Program-made: the position numbers and the translations under genes
In this document: in pieces, positions 53,949 to 64,000 of the stretch
How positions within the stretch are numbered: position 1 is the stretch's first letter
Layout: every line of letters starts with the position of its first letter
Source: Nakaseomyces glabratus
Taxonomy: Eukaryota; Ascomycota; Saccharomycetes; Saccharomycetales; Saccharomycetaceae
Reading direction: 5' to 3'
Length of the DNA stretch: 64,000 bases
Assembly: GCF_010111755.1 (NCBI RefSeq)
Contig: NC_088955.1
Coordinates: 620,001 to 684,000, forward strand
Notes under the pieces: model-generated
Seen by the model: the letters and a program-made list of their open reading frames with translations, nothing else
Databases searched by the model: none
What the model was told of the DNA's origin: nothing

Positions 53949-54920
53949 CTTCTTATCGTAAAATCAGAATGTTAGAACTACTTAATTATTATCGTTATAG
54001 AGTCCGCAGCAAGCTAGTCCTTGAAAGTATTATTTGAGTTGTGCTGGCGAGGCCTATCATTAAAACTTCCATATCTAAAAACCGAGTGTAAGTATATAAT
54101 TTAGAACAAGGTGAATCAACAAGGTGTCACTATGTAGAACTGAATAGATGGAGGTTCTAGATACAACCAAAATGTTATAGACACAGTCAAGGTATGTATG
54201 TGCATCTGATTTATTTTTATGACAATACGTATAAGTGGAAGGTTAGAGATGTAATACCATATTGCTGAGAAACAATACGCAATCATCCTTCAATATGCTT
54301 CATATGCTTCTCTTGATTCACTTCTTTGATTAGCAACTAGATCAATATATTACCATCATTGCGTGAGACAGTATTCCAGCTGTTAGCTGTATTGTTAATA
54401 ATCATCGAGCTATACAAGCCTTACAACAGAGAGTTTAATAGAACCATGGAAGTATAAGATATTTAAACGTAGCCGAATTATTACGATAAAGGGCTTGTAT
54501 ATCAATCGAAGCAATGTTAGGACGTATATAAACCTTTGTAATGTTAAAACTTCCCCTCCCCCTTACCAAGTTTTAGTAATGGCGTTCGACAGTACTACTT
54601 ATACTTGAAAAAAGCTGGTAATATTCCTGTAGAACAAAAAATGCTATCATACCAAACTAGTAACGTTTTAATTCGTTTCTTTTTATTTTCACAGTGTTGA
54701 CAAATTTCAGCAAGATGCAAATTTGCATATTGTTGTTTCGCGTTTCTATCCGGATTGCCATTGCGATTTGCACTTTTACGAGTTTACATAATCAGGCAAT
54801 ATCATAGCTTTAACGGAAAAGCTACCAGAAGACCTTCTTACCCATAGCCAACAATGGAAAAAAACTTCTGCTGTGCATATTATTGTTACTATCTCAAAAT
54901 GTTGGAGCACCTTATTAGAG

Positions 54921-55133
54921 ATGGTATTGATACCTCAACCGACGTTTAAACCCATAAACGAAGTCCTAGCCAACTATTTTATTGTAAGTCTATGTCCTAA
55001 ATGGGTAAATTTCTGGTTTACCAAGAAATTTAGCTACAGTTTGACTGCCATTTGGGCTATGTTGATGCAAGATCGTGGGAATCCTGTACCCCGGCCTTAC
55101 GGGAAAAAGTTAAGATCTAAAGATATAGTTTAA
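54921..55133 (+). CDS. doubtful small protein, 70 residues
   Basis: I do not recognise it. The frame is open further upstream (from before 54873) but only non-ATG codons precede the Met at 54921. The product starts MVLIPQPTFKPINEVLANYF, has a tryptophan-rich moderately hydrophobic centre (about 15-48) and a basic end (RPYGKKLRSK). It could be a small membrane protein, a decayed gene end, or chance. Confidence 0.25.
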   Translation: MVLIPQPTFKPINEVLANYFIVSLCPKWVNFWFTKKFSYSLTAIWAMLMQDRGNPVPRPYGKKLRSKDIV

Positions 55134-55608
55134 CAAATGGTATCTATTCGTTTAGATAACAGTATCTATTTATCTATTCAGAGAAATTTCAATTCTCGTT
55201 GTTATGCTTGGACTATTAAATCTAAGAGTAGGTATGATCTGAAGGCAATAAGTAATCTGTCTTGGACAGTTTTTAGATAATCTGATTAATCCATGCAACC
55301 TTTACGAGCTTCCCACTTATATACCAGTTCATAAGACTGCTTGAATGCTAAGTGAACGAGTCCATCTGATTGACAATAATTCTTCCAATACTGGCTATTT
55401 ATTATGATGAAATGGCATGTATATATCTTTGAGACAACTACCGTGAGGGGATTTCAACCTATACATCATTTGATGCCATAATTGTAATGATAAAGTATCA
55501 TATAATATTGTACTTTATTCAAACGAATATTCATTTATTATGAAAATAGCAGCTAAACATGGCATCGTTTAAACGTTGCTATACATCTACGAGTGCTCAG
55601 ATCTTGAG

Positions 55609-55616
55609 TATATAAA
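55609..55616 (+). promoter_or_regulatory. TATA box of the cell-wall protein gene
   Basis: TATATAAA 129 bp upstream of the ATG at 55745. Confidence 0.55.
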
Positions 55617-55744
55617 GTAATGCCTCTGATCTGATAAAAAACTACCTTCAACAAATGGGATCTCCTATATACAAAGATTGATACCCATGAATTAGTGTAA
55701 AGCATTCAATTATCATTCTTTATCAAAAACTAAACTACAACAGT

Positions 55745-58642
55745 ATGAAAGCGATTGACATTCGCAACATTGTAGTTGCCGCTCTCACTATTTTCATAGA
55801 CCAGGCTAGAGCAGCAACAATAAAAGAGAATACATATTACTCGGGTGAATTACCTTCTGAAGGTTTCACTGTTAATTCAAACCAATTTTTAGCATTGGTT
55901 AACACCAAAACAGTTAATTTTGCAGGTCCTTTGACTATCAATAAAGATGCAAGTGTTTTTATTGGTAATGAGAATGCTGCAAATGGTGCAATTAGCTCTA
56001 CTTTCTCAATAAATGGTGACATCAACAACTATGGTACCATCGTTCTGGACAATAGAAACTCTTCTGATGCAGCTTCGGTATCATGGACAGCAAAAACCTT
56101 TAATAATTATGGTTCTATGTTTTTTAATGGTGCCTCCGCTGTTGTCCAAAACTCTTTTGTGTTGACTGGCCAGACTGAATTGGTAAACAAAGGTCTAATC
56201 CAGTTCACCCAACAACCTACAAACTGGGATGCGGTTGGAAGCGTAAGCTCACCATCTTTAGTAAACGAAGGTACAATTTGTCTGAAGAACATGAAAACTC
56301 AAACTATTAGTTCTATTTCAGGCAGTGGTTGTATTGTTATTGGAGAGAACTCAATATATGATATGCTGTCAATTTCTCACGGTACTGTTGGTTCACAAAT
56401 GATTTACCTTTCTTCTACTTCTTCCGAATTATATGCAGAGAGTGATGCTAAGACCGACAATATTGTTGTTGCTGGCTTTGGTAATGGGAATGTTATTACA
56501 TTTAGAACATCGATTGACCCATTTAGAGGCAAATGGTCTTATGATGGTAAAACCGGAATCTTAACTGTTAAAGTCTGGCCTTCAATGACTCATATCTTTA
56601 ATATAGGATTAGGTTATGATTCCAGCAAATTTGATTGGAAGCAAATCGATAACCATTGTACTCCAACATTAGTGAATAATGCCATTTACTACAAAGGACC
56701 TATCCCAGATGGTGCAAATAAACCTGATAAATGCTTACCTTGTGTTGATCATATACCATGGATTCCAAAAATCGAAGAAACGACCCAATATGAAGGTTAT
56801 GATGGTTCTCAAACTACAACTGCTTCAACAAAGGTGGAAACTAAAACTGGTAATGACGGTTCTGTTACAGAGCAATTTACTTATTATGTTAAAACACCAG
56901 CTACTCGACTAGCGTCCACTCAATTTAGCTTAGGTAAAGGGTCCAAAACTACAACTGTAGAAACACAATTGAATACTTTTACTGGAAAAGACGGAAAAGA
57001 AACAATCGAAACAATTTTTATTGTTGAAACCCCTGTTATTAGTACAGCTACAACAAAGTATACTCTTGGAAAAGGCTCTGCTACCACGACGGTGAACACA
57101 GAATACACGACGGATATAGATAGTGATGGAAAGGAAACGGTCAAAGCAATATACTTTGTCGAGACACCTGCAGTCTACATCTCATCTACAATGATTACAA
57201 ATGGTACAAATTCTCATACAACCACAATTAACACTGAAATTAGAAGTTTTGTAGGAGTTGATGGTAAGCAGACAATTGAGACAATATATCTTGTTGAAAC
57301 TCCAACAAAGTCTCTATTAGAACCAACCTCATCTGAGTTTTTATTTTCTTCAAGTTTTGAAAAAAAAAGTTCTTCGTATCCTACAAGTTCAAGCTCAACA
57401 CCTGCTGCACATTCATCAAGTATTGCTCATAACTCTACATTTACTACAAGTGCCTCAGAAAGTTTTTCCTATCCAATATTAGAATCAACTTATACAACAC
57501 ATTACAGTTCCGATGATTGGTTTGTAGAGAAAATTGTTTCCTATTATGGTTCAACAGGACCAGATGGCAATATCGTACAAGCTACTGGAACCGCCTACTT
57601 TAGAGAAAGAGTAGATGCTCAACCTGTATTTCAAGGTGCATCTTCTAGTTCTTTTGTGAATCATAGTTCCTCTACTGAACAAAATACGATTTCTGGTAGT
57701 GGTATATTATCCAGTTCAAACCCATCTCTCTCTGTCTTGCCTTCAGATGGCAGTGACAGTAGAACTTCTTCCAAAATTAATACATCATCGACGAGTAGCA
57801 AATATAAATCAAATTATCAAAACCTAACAGCCAGTGAATCGAGTTCTGATTTTACAACCACTAAAACTCTTACAACGTTTACTACTAAGACAACGACTCA
57901 TTGTAGTGAAAATAAGTGTTCCATATTTACTACCACTATAGAAATTGTTGATACAATCACAACTACCGACTGTCCTCTATCTCATGCAACCACTTCCACT
58001 ACTCTAATCGACACTATAAGTTCCAATGATTTCACCACTTATTCAAGCTTTTTCCAACCAAAAGATAGTGATAACCTTGTAAATAGCAGCCGTTACTTGA
58101 ATGACACAGGTTTTAACAAACCAGAGCAAGGCAAAATCGATTCACAATCCATTGAACAAGAAACGATAGCTAACATAATAACTACTACAACAACAACTAC
58201 CACTGATGCAATTTCTACAGCTATTCATGATTATATTGACAGAACTGTTACAGAAAAGGTACTAAAGACTATTTATGAACAAGGTACTGAAGCGGAACCT
58301 ACCAATACCTCAAGCAAACTATCTACCATTGTGAAGACCGAACCAACGAGCACAACAACAAGGACAACTCTTGATAATAAGTCAGGAAAACTTGTTCCAC
58401 CGGCAAGTTCATCTAGATCGGTTACTGCCACATCAAGTCTGCCTGTCAAACAATCAGGGAAAATTTCAATTTCTTTATCTAGTGTAATTACTTCTCAAGT
58501 CGAAGTTGAACAACTGCCCACTTATAGAAACCATTCACAAGCTGAAACACAGATTCTAGAACAACAATCTAATATGGGAAGCTCAGTAATTCTACCTTAC
58601 TGGACCCTTGCCATTTTTTTTATCTTTCACCATATAATATAA
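55745..58642 (+). CDS. GPI-anchored cell-wall adhesin with Hyphal_reg_CWP domain
   Basis: 965 residues. Signal peptide (about 1-23, ending in ARA). Residues about 24-345 form a beta-helix-like domain of the Hyphal_reg_CWP type (repeated short strands such as INNYGTIVLDN and FNNYGSMFFNG), as in C. albicans Hyr/Iff and C. glabrata Awp-type proteins. Residues about 355-525 are four tandem repeats of 45 residues, each with TTT, DGK(E)T and VETP motifs. Then come about 400 Ser/Thr-rich residues with N-glycosylation sites, and a hydrophobic C-terminus (VILPYWTLAIFFIFHHII) for GPI anchoring. Predicted covalent wall protein; ligand unknown. Directly upstream of EPA1 on the same strand. Confidence 0.88.
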   Translation: MKAIDIRNIVVAALTIFIDQARAATIKENTYYSGELPSEGFTVNSNQFLALVNTKTVNFAGPLTINKDASVFIGNENAANGAISSTFSINGDINNYGTIVLDNRNSSDAASVSWTAKTFNNYGSMFFNGASAVVQNSFVLTGQTELVNKGLIQFTQQPTNWDAVGSVSSPSLVNEGTICLKNMKTQTISSISGSGCIVIGENSIYDMLSISHGTVGSQMIYLSSTSSELYAESDAKTDNIVVAGFGNGNVITFRTSIDPFRGKWSYDGKTGILTVKVWPSMTHIFNIGLGYDSSKFDWKQIDNHCTPTLVNNAIYYKGPIPDGANKPDKCLPCVDHIPWIPKIEETTQYEGYDGSQTTTASTKVETKTGNDGSVTEQFTYYVKTPATRLASTQFSLGKGSKTTTVETQLNTFTGKDGKETIETIFIVETPVISTATTKYTLGKGSATTTVNTEYTTDIDSDGKETVKAIYFVETPAVYISSTMITNGTNSHTTTINTEIRSFVGVDGKQTIETIYLVETPTKSLLEPTSSEFLFSSSFEKKSSSYPTSSSSTPAAHSSSIAHNSTFTTSASESFSYPILESTYTTHYSSDDWFVEKIVSYYGSTGPDGNIVQATGTAYFRERVDAQPVFQGASSSSFVNHSSSTEQNTISGSGILSSSNPSLSVLPSDGSDSRTSSKINTSSTSSKYKSNYQNLTASESSSDFTTTKTLTTFTTKTTTHCSENKCSIFTTTIEIVDTITTTDCPLSHATTSTTLIDTISSNDFTTYSSFFQPKDSDNLVNSSRYLNDTGFNKPEQGKIDSQSIEQETIANIITTTTTTTTDAISTAIHDYIDRTVTEKVLKTIYEQGTEAEPTNTSSKLSTIVKTEPTSTTTRTTLDNKSGKLVPPASSSRSVTATSSLPVKQSGKISISLSSVITSQVEVEQLPTYRNHSQAETQILEQQSNMGSSVILPYWTLAIFFIFHHII
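56800..57318 (+). repeat. four 45-residue (135-bp) coding tandem repeats
   Basis: Units begin at about residues 356 (TTTASTKVETK), 401 (TTTVETQLNTF), 446 (TTTVNTEYTTD) and 491 (TTTINTEIRSF); the last is partial. The first is most diverged. DNA copies differ at many sites, so the array is not freshly expanded. Confidence 0.85.
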
Positions 58643-59076
58643 CACATTAATTAATATCTATAGATTAAATTTTACATCCCCAAGCACAAATATTATTTAG
58701 ATTAGTTATCCTTTGCACTGTATTTTATAAAAGGTTAATAGTTTAGATAACAGCGAACTATTCTGTAATATCCCTCATAATAGTTTTCCAGAAATGCATG
58801 ATTAGTTAGAGTTTTGACACATTGAATTTCTGCCATTTTTTCTCTAGTTACTTTAGCATTCTATAATTACTGATAAAAGTATAGAATTCCTGACTTCCTG
58901 AATACTGCTAAGCCTCGCACGTAATGAATAGCAAAAAAATACAAACAACAGCAATATTTAATTTCTTGATTCTAGAATTGGTCTAAAATACCTCGTTCAT
59001 ATTAGTTTTTTGTTTCTTCATTAGGTAGCAGCTTTTCTACGTCATCTAGGGTACAGAAGAGTTTTTTCTCATCTCT

Positions 59077-59358
59077 TCATTTTTCTTTTCCTTTTTGTCT
59101 GTCACAATTACTTTTTTCTTCTTTCATGTCACTGTTGCCTGCCAGATGCGATCTTGCATTTTTCGGTACGGTGCGCATATTCACCACTAGATGTTCTCTG
59201 TGAGAAGTTTTAGCTAGAAAAAGCGTTGGAACATCATAGACGAGGGTTCCTGACAACTTAATGGCAACAAAGTAATACAATACAAGGATGGAAAAAAACA
59301 TAACAAAGAGTGTGGTGTTCAAGATTTCTATTGAGGGCTTTAGATGATATTCTATCAT
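59077..59358 (-). CDS. doubtful small membrane protein, 93 residues
   Basis: Not recognised. From the first ATG (59358) the product is MIEYHLKPSIEILN, one strong membrane helix (about 16-38, FVMFFSILVLYYFVAIKLSG) and a hydrophilic, Lys-rich tail (SDMKEEKSNCDRQKGKEK). The frame extends upstream only via GTG. It could be a real single-pass protein or chance in AT-rich DNA. Confidence 0.25.
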   Translation of the reverse strand: MIEYHLKPSIEILNTTLFVMFFSILVLYYFVAIKLSGTLVYDVPTLFLAKTSHREHLVVNMRTVPKNARSHLAGNSDMKEEKSNCDRQKGKEK

Positions 59359-60933
59359 TGCGTCCCCGTTAAGAATATGTTGTCTTGAATGTAGTACCAG
59401 TAAAAAACCACTGAATACTCGTAAGCTATCTAACACTACTTATGCGTAAAGTTGCAGCTATTACCTTAGCTTTCAATACATAAAAATAAACAAATACAAT
59501 AAATATACTCATACATATACATAATGAGAAACCTAATCTTATCTGCTAAGTAACAAAGTTTTACATATAGGTGTCTCGATGTTTGTGATATTCGCTATTT
59601 GTTGTCGATTTTAGATATTAATTCATAATATACTATACAAAAATACATCTGACAGCAGATATTGGAAAGAAAGTAACACTTTCTGTCGAATGATACCATT
59701 CAACATTCTTGTTTCCGGTAAAATATGAAGCATTGTCTGCGTTATAAAAATACATCTAGTCAACCTTTCAACTAGATACTATTAATGAACTTCGATAATC
59801 ACTATTCGTAAATTGTCAATAGAGAGATAGATATTAATGACAGATCGTTAAGGAACACTATTGGATCACTTTCAACACCAAATGCTTCTGGAAAGAACAG
59901 AAAAGGTGTTGAAACTCAACAATTCACTCTACTACCAGTTTCAAGATAACTCGCGAACACACTTAAAATATGAGAATTGTACCTGGCTAATGCATAGGTT
60001 TGTGCTGTTAACTTTTCTTGGCTAACATTTAAAGGTGCTCATTTTAAATCGAGTTTATTAATAAGGAAGAGATTAGATCGAAGTCAATATTTATAGTTGA
60101 TATCAAATATAGCAATAAAAAATAGATACATTTTTCTAAAAGCATCATATTTATGTTTAATGTATTATGTCAAGCTTGAACATTAAAACATTTAAAAATA
60201 TACTTACAGTGAAAATTGCAAAACATACTGGTGTGTCAGCCCAATAGTAGTAGTTAATACCATAAATCAAATAGTATTAAGATGTTTATGACGAAAACAT
60301 AACGTATAGCCATATATCCATGAAAGTCTAGCGAAGTAAGCTACTATGGCCTAAACCATAAAGTCTCTTTAGAAAGCAACTCTGAAAAATATGTGATTTG
60401 AAACCATAAATGTAATGATACCGGTATGGATTTTATTGAGAGATAAGAAATTTAGCTGTATACTGAACCTTTTTGAGTTACTACCGCCTTAAATTGGTAA
60501 CGCAGAAAGCAAATAACAAAAACATCTCAATGAATGCTTGTGATCTGGACACCGCAACTTTCTAAAGATGACATCACTACGAGTTGAATTATCAACACAA
60601 AAAATATCTAGTTAACGTCACAACTGTTAACGGTAATAATCCTAATTAAGAATATTACTGAAAAATTTGATAATGACATTAAAAAATATCAATAATAAAT
60701 TTTTACTCGGCATTAGCTGATTAACCTCCGCACTGTCAAGGAATTTGCATTTTCTTTTTTTTTACTTTTTTTGGAAAGTGATCGAAGAGAACAAGAAAAA
60801 ATCTAATGGAATACTAAGAAAATGTTGTGACAATGCAGAATTTTGGTATTTTGTACTGGGGAAGAAAAATTCATCTCAGACTTGTATGTGTCACTTAGCA
60901 GGGTACCAAAAAGAACATCGAAAATGGCATCCG

Positions 60934-60993
60934 CATCGAAAAGGGCATCGAAAAGGGCATCGAAAAGGGCATCGAAAAGGGCTTCGAAAAGGG
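60934..60993. repeat. 12-bp tandem repeat, five units
   Basis: CATCGAAAAGGG repeats at 60934, 60946, 60958, 60970 and 60982 (the last starts CTTCG), with decayed partial units on both sides (from about 60916 to 61025). In one frame it would read HRKG repeats, but that frame starts only at TTG. Confidence 0.9.
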
Positions 60994-62307
60994 CATCGTA
61001 AGAACATCAACAAACATCATCGAAGAAGGCATTGCAGCATTTACAGAACTCAAGCTATTTGATTGCAAAACGAGCCTTGCAATTCTTTCTTTCTTTTTTT
61101 CCTATTGTTACCATGCTATGTTTTGTAGGCAATAATAATGCACTTATGACAGAAAATAGCGGGGAAATACGTCAATGAAAGCAATGTTTGCATTTACTTT
61201 CCACAATTCTGAATCTGAGCAGCTATCAACAACTCATTAAATGTGGGCTTATGACCTGTACTATCTACTCAGTCAAATACAGCAATTTGTAAGCATTATG
61301 TACTGAATACTCGGTGAACGATCTCCTTTTTCTGCTCTTTCGATGGCATTCTTCCATAGGTACAGAGACGCTACTGCATATTATTAGATATCTAGTAAAA
61401 TACCAATTACCTGTTCTGGCACGGAGAAGTTTTTCTGTGGAAGGACGCTCTTTTGCTAGTAACTTACCGAATTTTATCCAGTACATGCCAGTTGCGATTT
61501 AGCTGTCTAAAAAGATACAAGAATCAATTCAATACAATCTGATGTAGAAATAAACATCCAAGAGGAAATAAAACTTACAAATCCGATGTTCTAAAGATAA
61601 CGGAGCTACTAGATAGAGATTTAAAGAACATTAGTGAAAATCAGTACATTTCCCTTTTTTTTTTTTTTCAATTATAGAAGTCTGGAATTGTGAAGTTAGC
61701 AAAAAACGCTAGAAAGCATATTCCGTACAATTAGAATAAGTCTCTGAAGTATAGTATTATATTCACATGGGTTTCACAATATAGAAAATTTACTATCAAA
61801 GTACCAGATCCACTCTATTCAAAGCTGACTTTTATTTTTTTATTTTTTTCCACGCAATACATCTAAATCCATCAACGTACCTACTAAGGTTCCATGGCTG
61901 AATGGCAGTATTAAATCTGTTTATTATAATACAGTAAAATAACCAAGAGAAACCTTCAAACATATAACGTTTTTATCATCCACGTCAGCTGCAGGATCAA
62001 TTACAAATTGCAAATAACGGTTTCCAACAATTAGAATAAAAAGAAATTTTATTCCAAATTCTAATAACTCATCGCAAGCATGCGATCATAATATGGACTC
62101 TAACTCTAAACTGGAACACTAGAAAATTTTTCTCTGTATTTCGAAAGTTATTTCAAAATAGCTGTGCGATATCGCTGATACAAACAATTAAAACCATTAG
62201 CAGATTTATTTACTCTATCCTACTATTTCTTTTTTGAAATACATATGAATTAGAGCATTGAGAAAATGAATATTATTTCGGTATGCATATTGGACCGTTA
62301 TCTTTAC

Positions 62308-62315
62308 TATATAAA
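62308..62315 (+). promoter_or_regulatory. EPA1 TATA box
   Basis: TATATAAA about 105 bp upstream of the EPA1 ATG. Confidence 0.6.
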
Positions 62316-62419
62316 CATGTCTACCCAAATCATTTTCAATTATCAGATTCACATTTGCCTTCACAAAGCTTTTTCTTCATTCTTGAGATTTAGTCTTTGC
62401 AATTAACCAAACTAAAACA

Positions 62420-64000
62420 ATGATTTTAAATCCAGCTCTATTTTTGAATAAATGTGTATGCATTTACACTACTCTCATTTTGCTCCTATTAACGAATGGT
62501 GGTTATGCTACATCTTCCAATGATATCAGTTTAGCATCAAAAGATCCCACAACCTTTCCTCTAGGGTGTTCACCAGATATAACAACACCCAAAAAAGGAC
62601 TATCAATGGAACTTTATTCCTATGATTTTCGGAAGAAGGGTTCGTACCCATGTTGGGATGCAGCATATTTAGATCCCAATTACCCTAGAACTGGCTATAA
62701 AAGCCACAGACTTCTAGCAAAAGTTGATGGTGTTACCGGCAATATAAATTTCTATTATCATGCAACTAAAGGATGCACACCCCAATTAGGTCACTTACCC
62801 GCAAGCTATAATTACCCTAAGCCATTAACAATGACCAATTTTACTATGTTACTTTATGGTTACTTCAGACCAAAAGTAACTGGCTTCCATACATTTACCA
62901 TATCTGCTGATGATCTATTATTTGTAAATTTTGGAGCTGGCAATGCTTTTGATTGCTGCAGAAGGGATTCAAGCGCAGATCATTTCGGAAATTATCAAGC
63001 CTACGCCATCTGGGGCTCAAAAACAGCTAAAGATGAACTAACAGTACATTTAGATGCGGGCGTATATTACCCTATTAGGTTATTTTATAATAACAGAGAA
63101 TATGATGGTGCACTCAGTTTTACATTTAAAACAGAATCAAACGAAAACACTGTTAGTGACTTTTCAGAGTATTTTTTCTCTCTCGATGACACAGAGGAGG
63201 GCTGCCCAGGTTTAATCAGCTACGATTCTTCTTGTGCTTCTGTTAAAACATCTAAAATAATTGGTATTGATTATCATACAGAGACTCCAAATGAAAACTT
63301 AGTTCCAATAACCAAAACAATTTATCATCTTGGAATACCATGTACTGGTACTACTACTACACCCCTATGTGGCTCTGGGTTTTACGATCCACTAGCAAAT
63401 AAGTGTGTAACAATAAACACATCATCTACTTCATCTGTGACAAAAACAACTTCACATACAACTTCCAAAGAAGTTTCGTTTCATTCAAGTATCAGTTCGC
63501 AGAAGACTCTAATTCCCAAGAGTATACCTAGCCCATACGGACCAATAAAATCACAGTCTATACCAACAGAAATGGAAACATCATCAGAAATATCATCAAG
63601 CGAGTATGCTTTCTCAGATGTGATTAGTACACCCTCCCATTCGCCATACACGAAGAAACATAGTTCGTTGAATAGTAGCAGTTATACATCAACTGTTATA
63701 CACAGTCTTACATCGTATTCTATCTCTCAGGGTATTTTCTCCACTAGCCTTAGTGAGCAAAATATTACATCGAAGTCTTCTACAGATAAATTTTCAACTG
63801 CAACATCAATGAGCAATAGTATTACACAATCAAGTATTATAATATCCCAATCCTCAACAAACAATGAAAACTATACAACGACTTCAATGCATACTTCCTC
63901 CGATAAAATTTCAACTGAAACCTTGAACAATTCAATTAGTACAACAACCAGTATATTATTCAGTAATTCCAGTACCATATTAAAAAATAACACAACAATA
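62420..64000 (+). CDS. EPA1: epithelial adhesin Epa1, 5' part (runs off the window)
   Basis: 527 codons are seen with no stop; the 3' part is beyond the edge. Signal peptide about 1-30 (MILNPALFLNKCVC, then a Leu-rich core). Residues about 40-270 are a PA14/GLEYA lectin domain. The calcium-binding pair is Asp164-Asp165 (SADDLLF), and ligand-pocket residues are Trp198 (AIWGS) and the loop Arg226-Glu227-Tyr228-Asp229 (NREYDG). These equal the numbering known for C. glabrata Epa1, which binds terminal galactosides on host epithelium. From about 330 on it is Ser/Thr-rich stalk. A GPI signal is expected outside the window. Expression of EPA genes in C. glabrata is under subtelomeric silencing; the silencer lies beyond this window. 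Confidence 0.93.
   Translation, partial: MILNPALFLNKCVCIYTTLILLLLTNGGYATSSNDISLASKDPTTFPLGCSPDITTPKKGLSMELYSYDFRKKGSYPCWDAAYLDPNYPRTGYKSHRLLAKVDGVTGNINFYYHATKGCTPQLGHLPASYNYPKPLTMTNFTMLLYGYFRPKVTGFHTFTISADDLLFVNFGAGNAFDCCRRDSSADHFGNYQAYAIWGSKTAKDELTVHLDAGVYYPIRLFYNNREYDGALSFTFKTESNENTVSDFSEYFFSLDDTEEGCPGLISYDSSCASVKTSKIIGIDYHTETPNENLVPITKTIYHLGIPCTGTTTTPLCGSGFYDPLANKCVTINTSSTSSVTKTTSHTTSKEVSFHSSISSQKTLIPKSIPSPYGPIKSQSIPTEMETSSEISSSEYAFSDVISTPSHSPYTKKHSSLNSSSYTSTVIHSLTSYSISQGIFSTSLSEQNITSKSSTDKFSTATSMSNSITQSSIIISQSSTNNENYTTTSMHTSSDKISTETLNNSISTTTSILFSNSSTILKNNTTI

Larger units (their letters stand above)
53949..55744. other. ISC1 to adhesin intergenic region
   Basis: 1.8 kb. Contains one doubtful small open frame (54921-55133, listed apart) and the TATA box of the cell-wall protein gene. 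Otherwise AT-rich with nothing recognised. It marks the change from conserved core genes to subtelomere-type genes. Confidence 0.55.
58643..62419. other. 3.8-kb region between the adhesin gene and EPA1
   Basis: Mostly AT-rich DNA with no conserved gene. Holds a doubtful membrane-protein frame (59077-59358, minus), a 12-bp tandem repeat at 60934-60993, and the EPA1 TATA box at 62308-62315. The unusually long upstream DNA fits the regulated and chromatin-silenced expression known for EPA1. Confidence 0.55.

Noticed and set aside
60745..61062. 105-codon frame containing HRKG repeats
   Set aside because: It opens at TTG, the next Met is at residue 48, and the HRKG run is simply the 12-bp repeat read in one frame.

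Overview
The window is nuclear DNA of a post-whole-genome-duplication budding yeast. The best reading is Candida glabrata (Nakaseomyces glabratus), right arm of chromosome E, running toward the telomere on the right. Three things support this. Almost every gene has a clear Saccharomyces cerevisiae counterpart. The gene order is a patchwork of S. cerevisiae chromosome XVI (USV1-FAS2-SSO1-NSL1-VMA11) and chromosome XI (ELF1-RCN1-APE2, then RSM22 through MRP8). The open gene at the right edge carries the Epa1 adhesin fingerprint at the published residue numbers (Asp164-Asp165, Trp198, Arg226-Glu227-Tyr228-Asp229). No database was searched; all identities are recognised from the protein sequences.

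Layout: 1-2.25 kb no gene seen; 2.3-4.1 kb USV1-like zinc-finger regulator (-); 4.1-9.1 kb gene-less, upstream of USV1 and rich in AGGGG stress elements; 9.1-14.8 kb FAS2 (-); 16.8-17.7 kb SSO1 (-); 18.6-19.2 kb NSL1 (-); 19.8-20.3 kb VMA11 (+); 20.5-24.2 kb APE2 (-), which I read as a two-exon gene; 25.0-25.6 kb RCN1 (+); 25.9-26.4 kb ELF1 (-); 26.4-30.7 kb gene desert at a synteny breakpoint; 30.7-31.9 kb Ras-like GTPase related to YHR022C (+); 32.2-34.1 kb RSM22 (-); 34.5-35.3 kb SRP102 (+); 35.6-35.8 kb DPM2-like (-); 36.4-37.1 kb GPM1 (-); 38.9-39.9 kb NNR2 (-); 41.6-42.5 kb MCR1 (+); 42.6-43.9 kb DBR1 (-); 44.4-46.4 kb AVT3 (+); 47.1-48.6 kb RPT1 (+); 49.2-49.9 kb MRP8 (+); 50.2-52.1 kb NOP9 (-); 52.6-53.9 kb ISC1 (+). 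From 54 kb on the region looks subtelomeric: a GPI cell-wall protein with a Hyphal_reg_CWP domain (55.7-58.6 kb), 3.8 kb mostly without genes, and the 5' part of EPA1 (62.4 kb to the edge).

Most of the window is housekeeping genes with unrelated jobs: fatty acid synthesis, exocytosis, kinetochore, V-ATPase, glycolysis, proteasome, mitoribosome and RNA processing. The two right-end genes are surface proteins linked to host adhesion. No tRNA, rRNA, transposon, LTR, centromere or CRISPR could be supported. Start codons were moved to the first credible ATG in NNR2, DBR1, AVT3, RPT1 and ISC1, whose reading frames extend upstream only through non-ATG codons.

Most notable: the APE2 intron with a start codon inside its 3' end, predicting two protein isoforms; a perfect 14-bp-arm palindrome that contains the CaaX codons and stop of the GTPase; the STRE-dense USV1 upstream region; and the paired adhesin genes at the right end.
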